Assembly (NCBI GenBank): GCA_902774155.1
Contig: CACYHF010000022.1
Coordinates: 38,519-102,518 of the forward strand
Origin: an uncultured Bacteroidia bacterium
GTDB lineage: Bacteria > Bacteroidota > Bacteroidia > Bacteroidales > UBA932
Length of the DNA: 64,000 nucleotides
Direction of reading: 5' to 3'
In this document: positions 9,701-17,199 of the stretch, piece after piece
How the letters are laid out: each line of letters opens with the position of its first letter
Numbering within the stretch: position 1 is the first letter of the stretch
The notes under the pieces: model-generated
The model's database searches: none
What the model was told of the DNA's origin: nothing
Seen by the model: only the letters and a program-made list of their open reading frames with translations
Position numbers and translations under genes: made by a program

Positions 9701-10858
9701 GTCTACGGAAACGGACTGGAGGGTTTTGGCGGCCAGGTCGAAGCGGAACAGGCCCTCGCGCAGGGTGGTGATCCACAGGCCGCCGTCCTGGTCCGGGCAT
9801 AGCGAAGTGACGTTTTTGCCCTTCAGGGCCTCCATGAGCACCTTATTGCCGCTGAAAAGGCCCTGCTCCTGATAGGAAACGTGATAGCCTTGGTCGGTGG
9901 TGCCGAACCACAGGTTGCCGCTGCGGTCGCGGAAGATGCTGCGCACTTCCGAGGCGGGAACGTCGAAGGGGAAGGAAGGATGGCTCTGGTGCAGAAGCGT
10001 TTCCCGCACCCGGTTATAATAGAAGAATCCCTTGCCGATGGCATTGAGCAGGATGCCGTTGTTATCTACAGCGAAAATAAAGTCTATATCGCTCTCCATC
10101 AGGCGTTTATTGGACCGAACAATAGCAGGGAGCTCTTTCCATGCGTTGTTGCGGGTGTCCAGGATGTGGAGTTGTCCCATACCGGAGAGCCAGAGTTCCT
10201 GCTGGCCGAAAGCGCACAGATGGTAGGTCTGGACGGGGAGGGGAATGGCGGCCTGGGGCGAAAAGTCCGGGATGGAATAACTCTTGAGGGAGAAGCCATT
10301 GTCGGACAGGACCCAGAGCCGCTTGTCCAGGATAAGGGCCGATGCCATGAAGCTGTTGAAGTCCCGGATCACGGGCTGCAGACTCTCTGTCTCCCGGTTA
10401 TAGCGGAATAGGATGTTGCCGCTGGAAAACAGGATCTCTCCGGAGGGGGTTTCCAGAATCTGGTTGATATTGAGCCCCTTGCTGGGGAAAGGAATGCGCT
10501 GGAAAGAGCAGTCCCGGCTGCTGCGGAGGGCCACTCCGTTCACGCTGCCCGCCCACAGGTCTCCGTTCTGGGTGGCCAGAATGGCCGTAATCTGATTGTC
10601 CGGGAGGCCTAAGGTGTCGTCGGTGGAGTAATACTGGTAGTATTCGTCTCCGGTAAACTTGTTCAGGCCGCGCTGGGTGGCTATCCAGATATGACCGTCA
10701 CGGTCTTGTGCAAAGCCGTTCACGCGCTGGTTGGACAGGCGCGGGGACAGTATTACGCTTCCTTCCGGAACGGTGGGAAGGTCTCTCCCTTCATATTGTT
10801 TACAGGATACCAGCGCCAGGACGGCGGCAAGAGTCCGGCTGATTCTTTTCCAATTCAT
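6794..10858 (-). CDS. Hybrid two-component system sensor/regulator (HTCS)
   Basis: A 1354-residue one-protein signalling system. A lipoprotein-like signal (MNWKRISRTLAAVLALVSC) is followed by two beta-propellers of Reg_prop repeats (DRDGHIWIATQRGLNKF, DRSGNLWFGTTDQG, DRQGNIWVSTLHGLGRY). Then come a Y_Y_Y domain, a membrane segment near residues 770-795, a histidine-kinase core (VAHEFRTPLTMIAGP, His near 841) and an ATPase with GTGIGL-like glycines. A receiver (IISDVVMPGMDGYEL, Asp near 1155) and an AraC-type HTH end the protein. I place the start at 10858, not 10906, because the signal peptide starts there and a -7 box sits just upstream. Family knowledge: such proteins sense oligosaccharides in the periplasm and activate the neighbouring PUL. 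Confidence 0.95.
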   Translation of the reverse strand: MNWKRISRTLAAVLALVSCKQYEGRDLPTVPEGSVILSPRLSNQRVNGFAQDRDGHIWIATQRGLNKFTGDEYYQYYSTDDTLGLPDNQITAILATQNGDLWAGSVNGVALRSSRDCSFQRIPFPSKGLNINQILETPSGEILFSSGNILFRYNRETESLQPVIRDFNSFMASALILDKRLWVLSDNGFSLKSYSIPDFSPQAAIPLPVQTYHLCAFGQQELWLSGMGQLHILDTRNNAWKELPAIVRSNKRLMESDIDFIFAVDNNGILLNAIGKGFFYYNRVRETLLHQSHPSFPFDVPASEVRSIFRDRSGNLWFGTTDQGYHVSYQEQGLFSGNKVLMEALKGKNVTSLCPDQDGGLWITTLREGLFRFDLAAKTLQSVSVDHLIPDSEVGYIRASKVYCDSDGDLWLLFQDKVRALRCLWDGKRLSSKDLVYAAYPLAITEDDRGAIWIGGFSSTLVRYDKRDHSRQDVSVAATDSWTFVTDLIMQEPGRLLAACYNQFPVQVNTYTLEATPNPVTAEDHAACIRRSVVIPNCLRKDSAGNLWLGTYANGLILSENGHRRPIDRAPCPDIASIEEDRQGNIWVSTLHGLGRYDRTNSSFVHYFEADGIGGDQFNDRASCVLPDGTLVFGGTHGVTAFNPLDAPAKRTVPLVFESLSIHNQLVQPAPGGPIEEPLTQKPLVTIRHNQNAFDIAFAALDYSPYEQIRYAYKLEGFDRDWVRIATRHNAYFANLPAGDYTLRVRIANASHTITETQESLSIRVLPPWFRTTWAICLWILLGLIFLAITYTYYRHVRKVRKEAARRIHQVRKEREKAEEAEKAEKELNKIQMDYFSNVAHEFRTPLTMIAGPAQQLSASEGVKGQDHQLVEIIRRNATWMLSLVNQLLDFNRIGNSKLQLKVAKMDLVEPLRDSVSLFRFNAQSKGIELTASGLEEPFTMWVDADKVQKVVMNLLSNALKFTPQGGKVSLRFDVISRSAAAARFPLTEKDTDGQWACISVADNGPGIPEDQLEKIFERFYQAEPGKKVTGSGIGLYYARALAQLHHGYIKAWNQPEGGAVFSLVVPVSATSYTEDERSTAQPQQLPSHALAQSIEADEPDAQNGKRHIAVVDDDIDIANYLKVLLKPQYKVSLYFDGTSALKGMTEDIPDLIISDVVMPGMDGYELCARIKGDLQLSHIPVVLVTAKVAVENQVQGLDKGADAYVTKPFQPAYLLALVKSLLENREKLHRQLGAVTTTEEIEPEALSPRDAAFMKELYELMEKELANADLDIVQITEMMKISRTKFYYKVKGLTGENPSVFFKRYKLNRAADLLKEGKHNMSEIAWMTGFNTLSHFSTSFKKQFGVPPSEYVG

Positions 10859-10862
10859 ATTG

Positions 10863-10870
10863 CAAATATA
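10863..10870 (-). promoter_or_regulatory. -7 box (TATATTTG) of the HTCS gene
   Basis: A TAnnTTTG match on the minus strand ends four bases before the preferred HTCS start codon at 10858. This supports that start and suggests a very short or absent leader. Confidence 0.5.
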
Positions 10871-10897
10871 TCTCATTTTCCAGACTATAGAAGGGGT

Positions 10898-10924
10898 TTT
10901 GAACAAGAAGAAAGGTTTTTGAAC
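10898..10924. promoter_or_regulatory. Direct repeat of TTTGAAC, candidate HTCS operator
   Basis: TTTGAAC occurs at 10898-10904 and 10918-10924, exactly 20 bases apart, in the divergent gap between the HTCS gene and the esterase-SusC-SusD operon. A pair with the same 20-base period lies at 29290-29316. Position and direct-repeat form suit an AraC-type HTCS output domain; binding itself is inferred. Confidence 0.5.
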
Positions 10925-10997
10925 AAATAAAATATTTTAATAAAACGCGCAAGAAAGCATTTGAAAGAGCGGAAAAAGGGAGGCCGATTATTCTTCG

Positions 10998-11005
10998 CAA
11001 CTTTG
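10998..11005 (+). promoter_or_regulatory. Possible -7 box (CAACTTTG) for the SusC/SusD operon
   Basis: A one-mismatch TAnnTTTG match lies 22 bases before the ATG at 11028. It is the best candidate for the promoter of the eight-gene plus-strand operon. Confidence 0.35.
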
Positions 11006-11027
11006 CATAGGTTAAAAACCACAGAAC

Positions 11028-12491
11028 ATGACACTGAAAACCCTTTCTGCTTTTCTGACGCTTTCGTTGCTGCTCACTGCCTGCGGACAGCCCGCTCGCC
11101 GCAGCTCTCAGTGCGTCATGGCCCTGGAAACATCGGCCAAAGTATCCACCGTCAACACGCTTTCCGGCCCGGTCGCCGGTTATGTGGATGACGGCGTTTT
11201 CATTTACAAAGGCATCCCTTACGGCCAGGCCGAACGTTTCATGCCGCCCACCGATCCCGAACCCTGGAAGGAGGTTCGTGCCAGCCGCGCTTACGGCCCG
11301 GTTTCTCCCCACGGAGAACGCATGGGTTGGCGCGACGACAACCAGGCCTTCGCCATGCACTGGGACGACGGCTACCCCGGCGAAGACTGCCTGCGGGTGA
11401 ATGTCTGGACCTCGGCCATCAAGGCCGATGCCAAGATGCCCGTGATGGTGTGGTTGCACGGCGGCGGCTTCAGCGAAGGTTCCAGCCAGGAGCAGATTGG
11501 TTACGACGGCACCAACCTGGCCCGCGACCACGGGGTGGTGGTGGTTTCCCTGAACCATCGGCTCAATGCCCTGGGTTTCCTGGACCTGAGCGCATACGGT
11601 GCCAAGTATGCTTTCAGTGGCAATGTGGGCATGATGGATATTGTGAAGGCCCTGGAATGGGTGAAGGGTAATATCGCCAATTTCGGCGGCGACCCTTCCA
11701 ATGTGACCATCTTCGGCCAGAGCGGCGGTGGCGGCAAAGTGAGCACCGTCATGGCCATGCCCAGCGCCAAAGGCCTGTACCACAAGGCCATCGTGCAGAG
11801 CGGTTCCATCACCACGCTCATGAATCCCAAGTATTCCCGTCGCATCGGCGCCGCCACGGTGTCGCATCTGGGCATTTCTCCCGCCAAGATCGACGAGATG
11901 GCCTCCGTTCCCTATGAAAAACTGCTGGCCGCTTATCGGAAAGCTGTGGAAGACGTACGGGCCGAAGCCCAGCAGGACGGTGCCCTTCCCACCAATTTCC
12001 TGGATATGATCCTTTTCGGCCAGCTTCCCGTAGCCGACGGTGAGGTGATCCCTTTCCAGCCCGCTACGCCGGAAGCCCTGGCGCTTTCCAAAGACATCCC
12101 TGTTATTATAGGTACGGTATATAACGAATTCACACCTAACCAGGAAGACCCTATCTTTCGTCCGCTGGCCCTCCAGCAGGCCGCCGACCGCACGGCTGCC
12201 GGCTGCGCGCTCGTATACCTCTATCGCTTCGACTGGGCCACCCCCGTCCTGGACGGAGTAATGGGCAGCACTCACTGTTTGGAAATTCCTTTCGTCTTCG
12301 ATAACGTCCTCCTGCACAGGACCTTCACCGGCGGGGCCGATGATGCCGTGCAACTGGGTCACCGCATGAGCAGTGCCTGGGCCGCCTTTGCCAAAACCGG
12401 CACGCCCGCTGCGGAAGGTCTCCCGGAATGGACGCCCTATCCTGCCAATATGAATTTCAATATAGAATCTACAATCAACAATATTAATTAA
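11028..12491 (+). CDS. Type-B carboxylesterase lipoprotein
   Basis: A 487-residue carboxylesterase of the PF00135 type. It has a lipoprotein signal ending LLLTAC, a GIPYGQAERF region, the oxyanion segment WLHGGGFSEGS, nucleophile Ser232 in FGQSGGGG, and a His in STHCLEIPFVF typical of the catalytic His. It probably hydrolyses acyl or aryl esters on plant polysaccharide fragments at the cell surface or in the periplasm. It is the first gene of the plus-strand operon, 17 bases before the SusC homologue. A second type-B carboxylesterase sits at 31676-32992. Confidence 0.9.
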   Translation: MTLKTLSAFLTLSLLLTACGQPARRSSQCVMALETSAKVSTVNTLSGPVAGYVDDGVFIYKGIPYGQAERFMPPTDPEPWKEVRASRAYGPVSPHGERMGWRDDNQAFAMHWDDGYPGEDCLRVNVWTSAIKADAKMPVMVWLHGGGFSEGSSQEQIGYDGTNLARDHGVVVVSLNHRLNALGFLDLSAYGAKYAFSGNVGMMDIVKALEWVKGNIANFGGDPSNVTIFGQSGGGGKVSTVMAMPSAKGLYHKAIVQSGSITTLMNPKYSRRIGAATVSHLGISPAKIDEMASVPYEKLLAAYRKAVEDVRAEAQQDGALPTNFLDMILFGQLPVADGEVIPFQPATPEALALSKDIPVIIGTVYNEFTPNQEDPIFRPLALQQAADRTAAGCALVYLYRFDWATPVLDGVMGSTHCLEIPFVFDNVLLHRTFTGGADDAVQLGHRMSSAWAAFAKTGTPAAEGLPEWTPYPANMNFNIESTINNIN

Positions 12492-12508
12492 CCATTAAAA
12501 CTGATCGC

Positions 12509-13966
12509 ATGAGAAAATCTCTGTTCAGAAGGATGGCAGCCTTGGCGCTGTCTCTCCTTGTGGGAGTGTCCCTTTCTGCCCAGCAGAAGGTGACGATCTC
12601 CGGTGTAGTTACCGACGACCAGAACGAGCCGATGATTGCCGCCGGTGTTGTCCAGAAGGGCACCACCAACGGTACCGTCACCGACTTGGACGGTAACTTC
12701 ACCCTCACGGTTCCGGCCGGTTCCATCATCGAATTCTCCTCTGTGGGCTATGTGTCCCAGGAGTATGTGGCAACCAAGACCGCAACCATCACCATCAAGA
12801 TGGAAACCGACACCCAGATGATTGAAGAAACCGTCGTGGTGGGTTACGGTGTCCAGAAGAAATCCGATGTTACGGGCGCCATCTCCCAGGTGAAGTCCGA
12901 GGACATCCAGAACCGTACCATCACCAGCCCGGTACAGGCCCTCGGCGGTAAGACCGCCGGTGTGCAGACCTTCGCATCATCGGCCCGTCCGGGTGCTTCG
13001 CCTGCTATCCGCGTCCGTGGTATCTCCTCCAACAACGACGCCAACCCGCTGTATGTGGTGGACGGCCGTATCACCTCCGACATCTCCGGTATCGACCCTA
13101 ACGATATCGAGTCCATGGAAGTGCTGAAGGACGGTGCCTCCGCCGCTATCTACGGTGCAGAAGCCGGTAACGGTGTGGTGATGATCACCACCCGCAAGGG
13201 TAAGGGCGACGGCAAGATCAGTTACAGCTACCAGCTCTCTTCCCAGAGCCTGGGCAAGACCCCGAAAGTGATGAACTCCGAGGAATTCATCCAGTTCTAT
13301 ATGGAAAAGGGCAACATCACCCTGAAGGACGTGTACAGCAAGTGGGACCAGAAGACCAACACCGACTGGCTCAAGGAATCCTATGAGAACTCCCTGATGC
13401 ACCACCACAACCTCACCTTCAGCGCCGGCAACGACCGCGGTAACCTCTACATCTCCGGCTCCTATCTGTCCAACGACGGTATGTTCAAGGGCAAGGCCGA
13501 TGTGTACGACCGTATCACCGGTATGGTGAACGGCAGCTGGAAGTTCAAACCCTGGCTGGAAGTGACCACCAACAACCAGGTGGAATACTACAAGGCCCGC
13601 AGCGTTTCCGAAGGCTCCGACTACGGCTCCGCCGTGCTGGCTGCCCTGCAGCTGGACCCGATGACGCCCGCTTACTACACGCCTGAGAACCTGCCCACCT
13701 TCATGCAGGATTACCTGGACGAGGGCAAGGTGCTCCTCCAGGACGAAAAAGGCAACTACTACGGTATTTCCCAGTTCAACATCTCCGAGAACGTACACCC
13801 GCTGGTACAGCGCGACCGCGCCTATTCCATCTCCAAGGGCTTCAACCTGAACGGTTCCACCGCCATCTCACCTCCCGTCTGGGTTATCGCTTCAGTTCCG
13901 GCGACACCTACGGCTATACCCACGATTATTATTATAATGAAGGTTACGCCAAGCAGTACTATATGA
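12509..13966 (+). CDS. SusC-like TonB-dependent receptor, N-terminal part (frameshifted)
   Basis: The SPI signal (LALSLLVGVSLSAQQ) is followed by a carboxypeptidase-like domain (VTISGVVTDDQNEPMIAAGV) and a TonB-box/plug region (EETVVVGYGVQKKSDVTGAI, VRVRGISSNNDANPLYVVDG-type motifs). The barrel then begins. Homology stops near residue 453 (FNLNGSTAIS); the remaining ~32 residues, including IIIIMK, are out-of-frame noise. The rest of the receptor continues in another frame from about 13870. It should pair with SusD to import oligosaccharide through the outer membrane. As written it is not functional unless the frameshift is an assembly error. Confidence 0.88.
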   Translation: MRKSLFRRMAALALSLLVGVSLSAQQKVTISGVVTDDQNEPMIAAGVVQKGTTNGTVTDLDGNFTLTVPAGSIIEFSSVGYVSQEYVATKTATITIKMETDTQMIEETVVVGYGVQKKSDVTGAISQVKSEDIQNRTITSPVQALGGKTAGVQTFASSARPGASPAIRVRGISSNNDANPLYVVDGRITSDISGIDPNDIESMEVLKDGASAAIYGAEAGNGVVMITTRKGKGDGKISYSYQLSSQSLGKTPKVMNSEEFIQFYMEKGNITLKDVYSKWDQKTNTDWLKESYENSLMHHHNLTFSAGNDRGNLYISGSYLSNDGMFKGKADVYDRITGMVNGSWKFKPWLEVTTNNQVEYYKARSVSEGSDYGSAVLAALQLDPMTPAYYTPENLPTFMQDYLDEGKVLLQDEKGNYYGISQFNISENVHPLVQRDRAYSISKGFNLNGSTAISPPVWVIASVPATPTAIPTIIIIMKVTPSSTI

Positions 13967-15600
13967 GCGTGAGCGCCAGCGCCAGCAATGGTATTTACTA
14001 CCAGTGGGAAAACTTTGTGAACTGGATGCACCAGTTCGGCAAGCACAACGTGAGCGCCATGGCCGGTGTCTCCTTCTCCCAGAACCGCAGCTACAGTGCC
14101 AATTCCGGCGTGAGCGGTTCCGATGCCAACGGCGTGATCGACTTCGGTCTCAAGCGTGACGATCCTCTGTTCTACTACATCAGCCAGGCCACTCCTACCG
14201 CCACCAAGAGCGTGGGCGGCGGCGTGGAAACCTTCAGCTACAAGTATTCCTACTTCGGCCGTGTGGGTTGGAGCTATTTGAACAGGTACAATGTGCAAGC
14301 CACCTTCCGTGCCGATGCAGCCGACCTCTCCATCCTTCCCAAGCCTATGCGTTGGGGCTTCTTCCCCTCCGTATCGGCCGGTTGGACCATTTCCGAGGAA
14401 AAATTCTTCTCCGGAATCAAGAATGCCGTGAACTTCGCAAAGCTGCGCGTAAGCTGGGGCCAGAATGGTTCCATCGCCGGTCTGGGCAACTACTCCTATG
14501 CCAATGACATCGCCAGCACGGGCCAGTATCCTACCGGCCAGCAAAACGCCGACGGTTCCTGGCAGTACATCATCGGTTACGCACCTTCCATGGCCGGTAA
14601 CCAGGAACTGAAATGGGAGACCTCCGAGCAGTTCAACGTGGGTCTGGATCTGCGCTTCCTGCGCGACCGCCTGAGCGTGAACTTCGACTGGTTCGACAAG
14701 GCCACCAAGGACCTCATCGTGACCGGTATCACCACCTCCACCATCGTGGGTGTGAGCGCTTCTCCTATGAACGCCGGTAACGTGGACAACCAGGGTATTG
14801 AACTGGAACTCCGCTGGAAAGACCAGGTGGGCGACTTCTACTACAGCATCGCCGGTAATTTCTCCACCCTGCGCAACCGCGTAACCTACCTGCACCCCAC
14901 GCTGAAGGACGGTCTGGCCGGTGTAAGCGTACGTAACTACGGCACCGTCACCCGTTTCGAGAAAGGCTATCCGGCCTGGCACCTCTACGGTTATGAGTTC
15001 GCCGGTATCGAAAGCACCACCGGTGAAGCCCTCTTCAACCACTACGACGAAAATGGCAATCTGGCCGGTACCACCACGGCTCCCGCCGATTCCGACAAGC
15101 GTCACCTGGGTTCCGGTATCCCTACCTACAACTATGGTCTCACCTTCAACGCCGGTTGGAAGGGTATCGATCTCACCCTCTTCCTCACCGGTGCCGGCGG
15201 CAACCAGATCCTCAATGCCCTCAACAACATTGACTACACCTCCAACCGCCTCACCTACCTGACCGCCGACCGCTGGACGCCTACCCATACCAATGGTACC
15301 ATGCCGGCCGCCAGCGCTTCCAACTATGCTCAGTTCCTCACCTCCAGCGGTGTGGTGATGGATGCCAGCTATATGAAGATCAAGCAGATCCAGCTGGGTT
15401 ACAACCTGCCCCACAATCTTCTGAAGAAGATCTTCATCGACCAGCTCCGCATCTACGCCTCCATGGACGACTGGTTCACCTTCACCAAGTACCCGGGCTT
15501 CGACCCTGAAATCATCGGCCAAGGTGCCTCCATGGGTGTGGACAAGGGTAACTATCCTACCTCCAAGAAGGTTGTCTTCGGTGTCAACATCACTTTCTAA
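13963..15600 (+). CDS. SusC-like TonB-dependent receptor, C-terminal barrel part (frameshifted)
   Basis: This is the C-terminal half of the same receptor in a shifted frame. The listed start is the first ATG, but homologous reading begins upstream at 13870 (TSRLGYRFSSGDTYGYTH), joined directly to the first fragment. Barrel features include FGRVGWSYLNRYNVQATFRAD, GFFPSVSAGWTISEEKFF, KWETSEQFNVGLDL and the C-terminal KKVVFGVNITF. It ends 12 bases before susD. The phase change needs a loss of 3n+1 bases. The join also seems to lack about ten residues that usually precede TSRLGY in this family, so a small deletion may be involved. Confidence 0.85.
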   Translation: MSVSASASNGIYYQWENFVNWMHQFGKHNVSAMAGVSFSQNRSYSANSGVSGSDANGVIDFGLKRDDPLFYYISQATPTATKSVGGGVETFSYKYSYFGRVGWSYLNRYNVQATFRADAADLSILPKPMRWGFFPSVSAGWTISEEKFFSGIKNAVNFAKLRVSWGQNGSIAGLGNYSYANDIASTGQYPTGQQNADGSWQYIIGYAPSMAGNQELKWETSEQFNVGLDLRFLRDRLSVNFDWFDKATKDLIVTGITTSTIVGVSASPMNAGNVDNQGIELELRWKDQVGDFYYSIAGNFSTLRNRVTYLHPTLKDGLAGVSVRNYGTVTRFEKGYPAWHLYGYEFAGIESTTGEALFNHYDENGNLAGTTTAPADSDKRHLGSGIPTYNYGLTFNAGWKGIDLTLFLTGAGGNQILNALNNIDYTSNRLTYLTADRWTPTHTNGTMPAASASNYAQFLTSSGVVMDASYMKIKQIQLGYNLPHNLLKKIFIDQLRIYASMDDWFTFTKYPGFDPEIIGQGASMGVDKGNYPTSKKVVFGVNITF

Positions 15601-15612
15601 TCGGATTGCCCT

Positions 15613-17178
15613 ATGAAAACAAGATATATCATCCTGACAGTCCTCGCCGCCCTGGCTTTCTCCTCCTGCGACAAATTCCTGGACGTGCCGCGTAAGGGCG
15701 TTATCGACTACAATACTTACTATAAGACCGACGACGAGATTGAATCGGCCGGTATCACTATGTACAGCGACGTCCGTGGCTGGTACTACAATGTGATGCT
15801 GGTGAAGAACATCATCTCCGACGACTACTATGCCGGCGGCGCCGCCCACGGTGACAACGTGGATATGGACGCCCTGGGCGAGTTCGGCTTCAACTCCGAA
15901 ACCGGCCAGATCGAAAGTTCTTTCACCGGTTATTATAACCTCATCTATCACGCCAACGTAATTATCGGCCATATCGATCCTGGGCAGAGCGCTGCGGCAG
16001 CCCAGGCAGTGGCTGAAGCACATCTGTTCCGTGGCTGGGCCTATTTCGAACTCACCACCCTCTGGGGCAACCCGCCCATCGTGGACCACGAACTGGCTCC
16101 GTCCGAGTACAAGCAGCCCAACGCCGCTACCGAGGACCTCTGGGCTCTGGTGGAATCCGACCTTACCTACGCCGTCAATTCCAACGCCCTGGCCCGCAAG
16201 AGCAGCCTGAACGACAACACCACTTGGCGCGTGACCAAGGAATTCGGTCAGGCCCTCCTGGGCAAGGCCTATCTGTGGATGGCCTGGGAACTGGGTGACA
16301 GCTCCTATTATAAGAAGGCGGCCGACATGCTCAAGAACGTGATCAATTCCGGCCTGTACGACCTGTGGACCGACGGCCCTTACGGCGACATGCGCCACTC
16401 TGCTTACAAGATGAACTGCGAAGACCTGTTCGAGAGCATCCGCGTGAACGACCTGGACAACCAGTTCGATAACTTCGACTTCTACGGCGCTATGGTTTCC
16501 TGGCGTAGCTCCGGCTCCGAAATGACCATCCCTGCCGAAGTGAGCTGCACCGGCGGTTGGGGCTTTATGGTTCCCACCAACGACCTGCTTTCCACCTTCG
16601 AGAGCTATGAAGGCAAGGACAGCTACCGCCGTACCGAAACCCTCAAGACCTACGATGAACTCAAGGCTATGGGTGTGGTCTGGAATATGAACACCCTCTC
16701 CACCGGTATCTTCAACTGGAAGGGTCGCTTTATGGCCGATGAGATTGCCTACTACGCGATGGTGAACACCAAGAACCCGCTGTGGATGCGCTTCTCCGAG
16801 GTTCTCCTTCTGGCTGCCGAAGCCTGCGTCCAGTCCAATGATTCTGCATCGGCCCTTACCTATGTGAACCGTGTGCGCACCCGCGCCCAGCTTCCCGCCC
16901 TCTCTTCCGTGGATCTGAACACCATCAAGACCGAGAAGCGTCTGGAACTCTGCGGCGAAGGCCAGCGTTTCCAGGATCTGCTCCGCTGGGGTGAAGCCGA
17001 AGCCCGTCTCAAGGATATGGGCAATGTCTATCCCAAGATGGATCCTAACGGCGCCGTGAGCTGGGTCCCTACCGGCCGTAGCGTCTATGGCTTCAAGAAG
17101 GGCAAGCACGAGCATCTCCCTTATCCTTACACGGAGGTTATGCTGAATGAAAACGTCATTCAGAATCCCGGTTATTGA
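15613..17178 (+). CDS. SusD/RagB-family glycan-binding lipoprotein
   Basis: A 521-residue SusD homologue with a lipoprotein signal ending LAALAFSSC, then DKFLDVPRKGVIDYNTYY. TPR-like motifs follow (AEAHLFRGWAYFELTTLWGNPPIV) and the usual C-terminal RLELCGEGQRFQDLLRWGEA. It is expected on the cell surface as the lid of the SusC barrel. It lies 12 bases after the SusC gene. Ligand unknown; the surrounding esterases point to a decorated hemicellulose. Confidence 0.95.
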   Translation: MKTRYIILTVLAALAFSSCDKFLDVPRKGVIDYNTYYKTDDEIESAGITMYSDVRGWYYNVMLVKNIISDDYYAGGAAHGDNVDMDALGEFGFNSETGQIESSFTGYYNLIYHANVIIGHIDPGQSAAAAQAVAEAHLFRGWAYFELTTLWGNPPIVDHELAPSEYKQPNAATEDLWALVESDLTYAVNSNALARKSSLNDNTTWRVTKEFGQALLGKAYLWMAWELGDSSYYKKAADMLKNVINSGLYDLWTDGPYGDMRHSAYKMNCEDLFESIRVNDLDNQFDNFDFYGAMVSWRSSGSEMTIPAEVSCTGGWGFMVPTNDLLSTFESYEGKDSYRRTETLKTYDELKAMGVVWNMNTLSTGIFNWKGRFMADEIAYYAMVNTKNPLWMRFSEVLLLAAEACVQSNDSASALTYVNRVRTRAQLPALSSVDLNTIKTEKRLELCGEGQRFQDLLRWGEAEARLKDMGNVYPKMDPNGAVSWVPTGRSVYGFKKGKHEHLPYPYTEVMLNENVIQNPGY

Positions 17179-17199
17179 TTCTAAAAAAGGAACAAAGCA

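Noticed and set aside
10800-12362. 520-codon minus-strand open frame opposite the carboxylesterase gene
   Set aside because: It runs through the divergent promoter gap and overlaps two supported genes; no motif.
13822-17115. Long minus-strand open frame (1097 codons) opposite SusC and SusD
   Set aside because: It is His/Gly/Val-rich with no motif or signal peptide and lies antisense to clear homologues; GC-rich third positions keep the opposite frame open.
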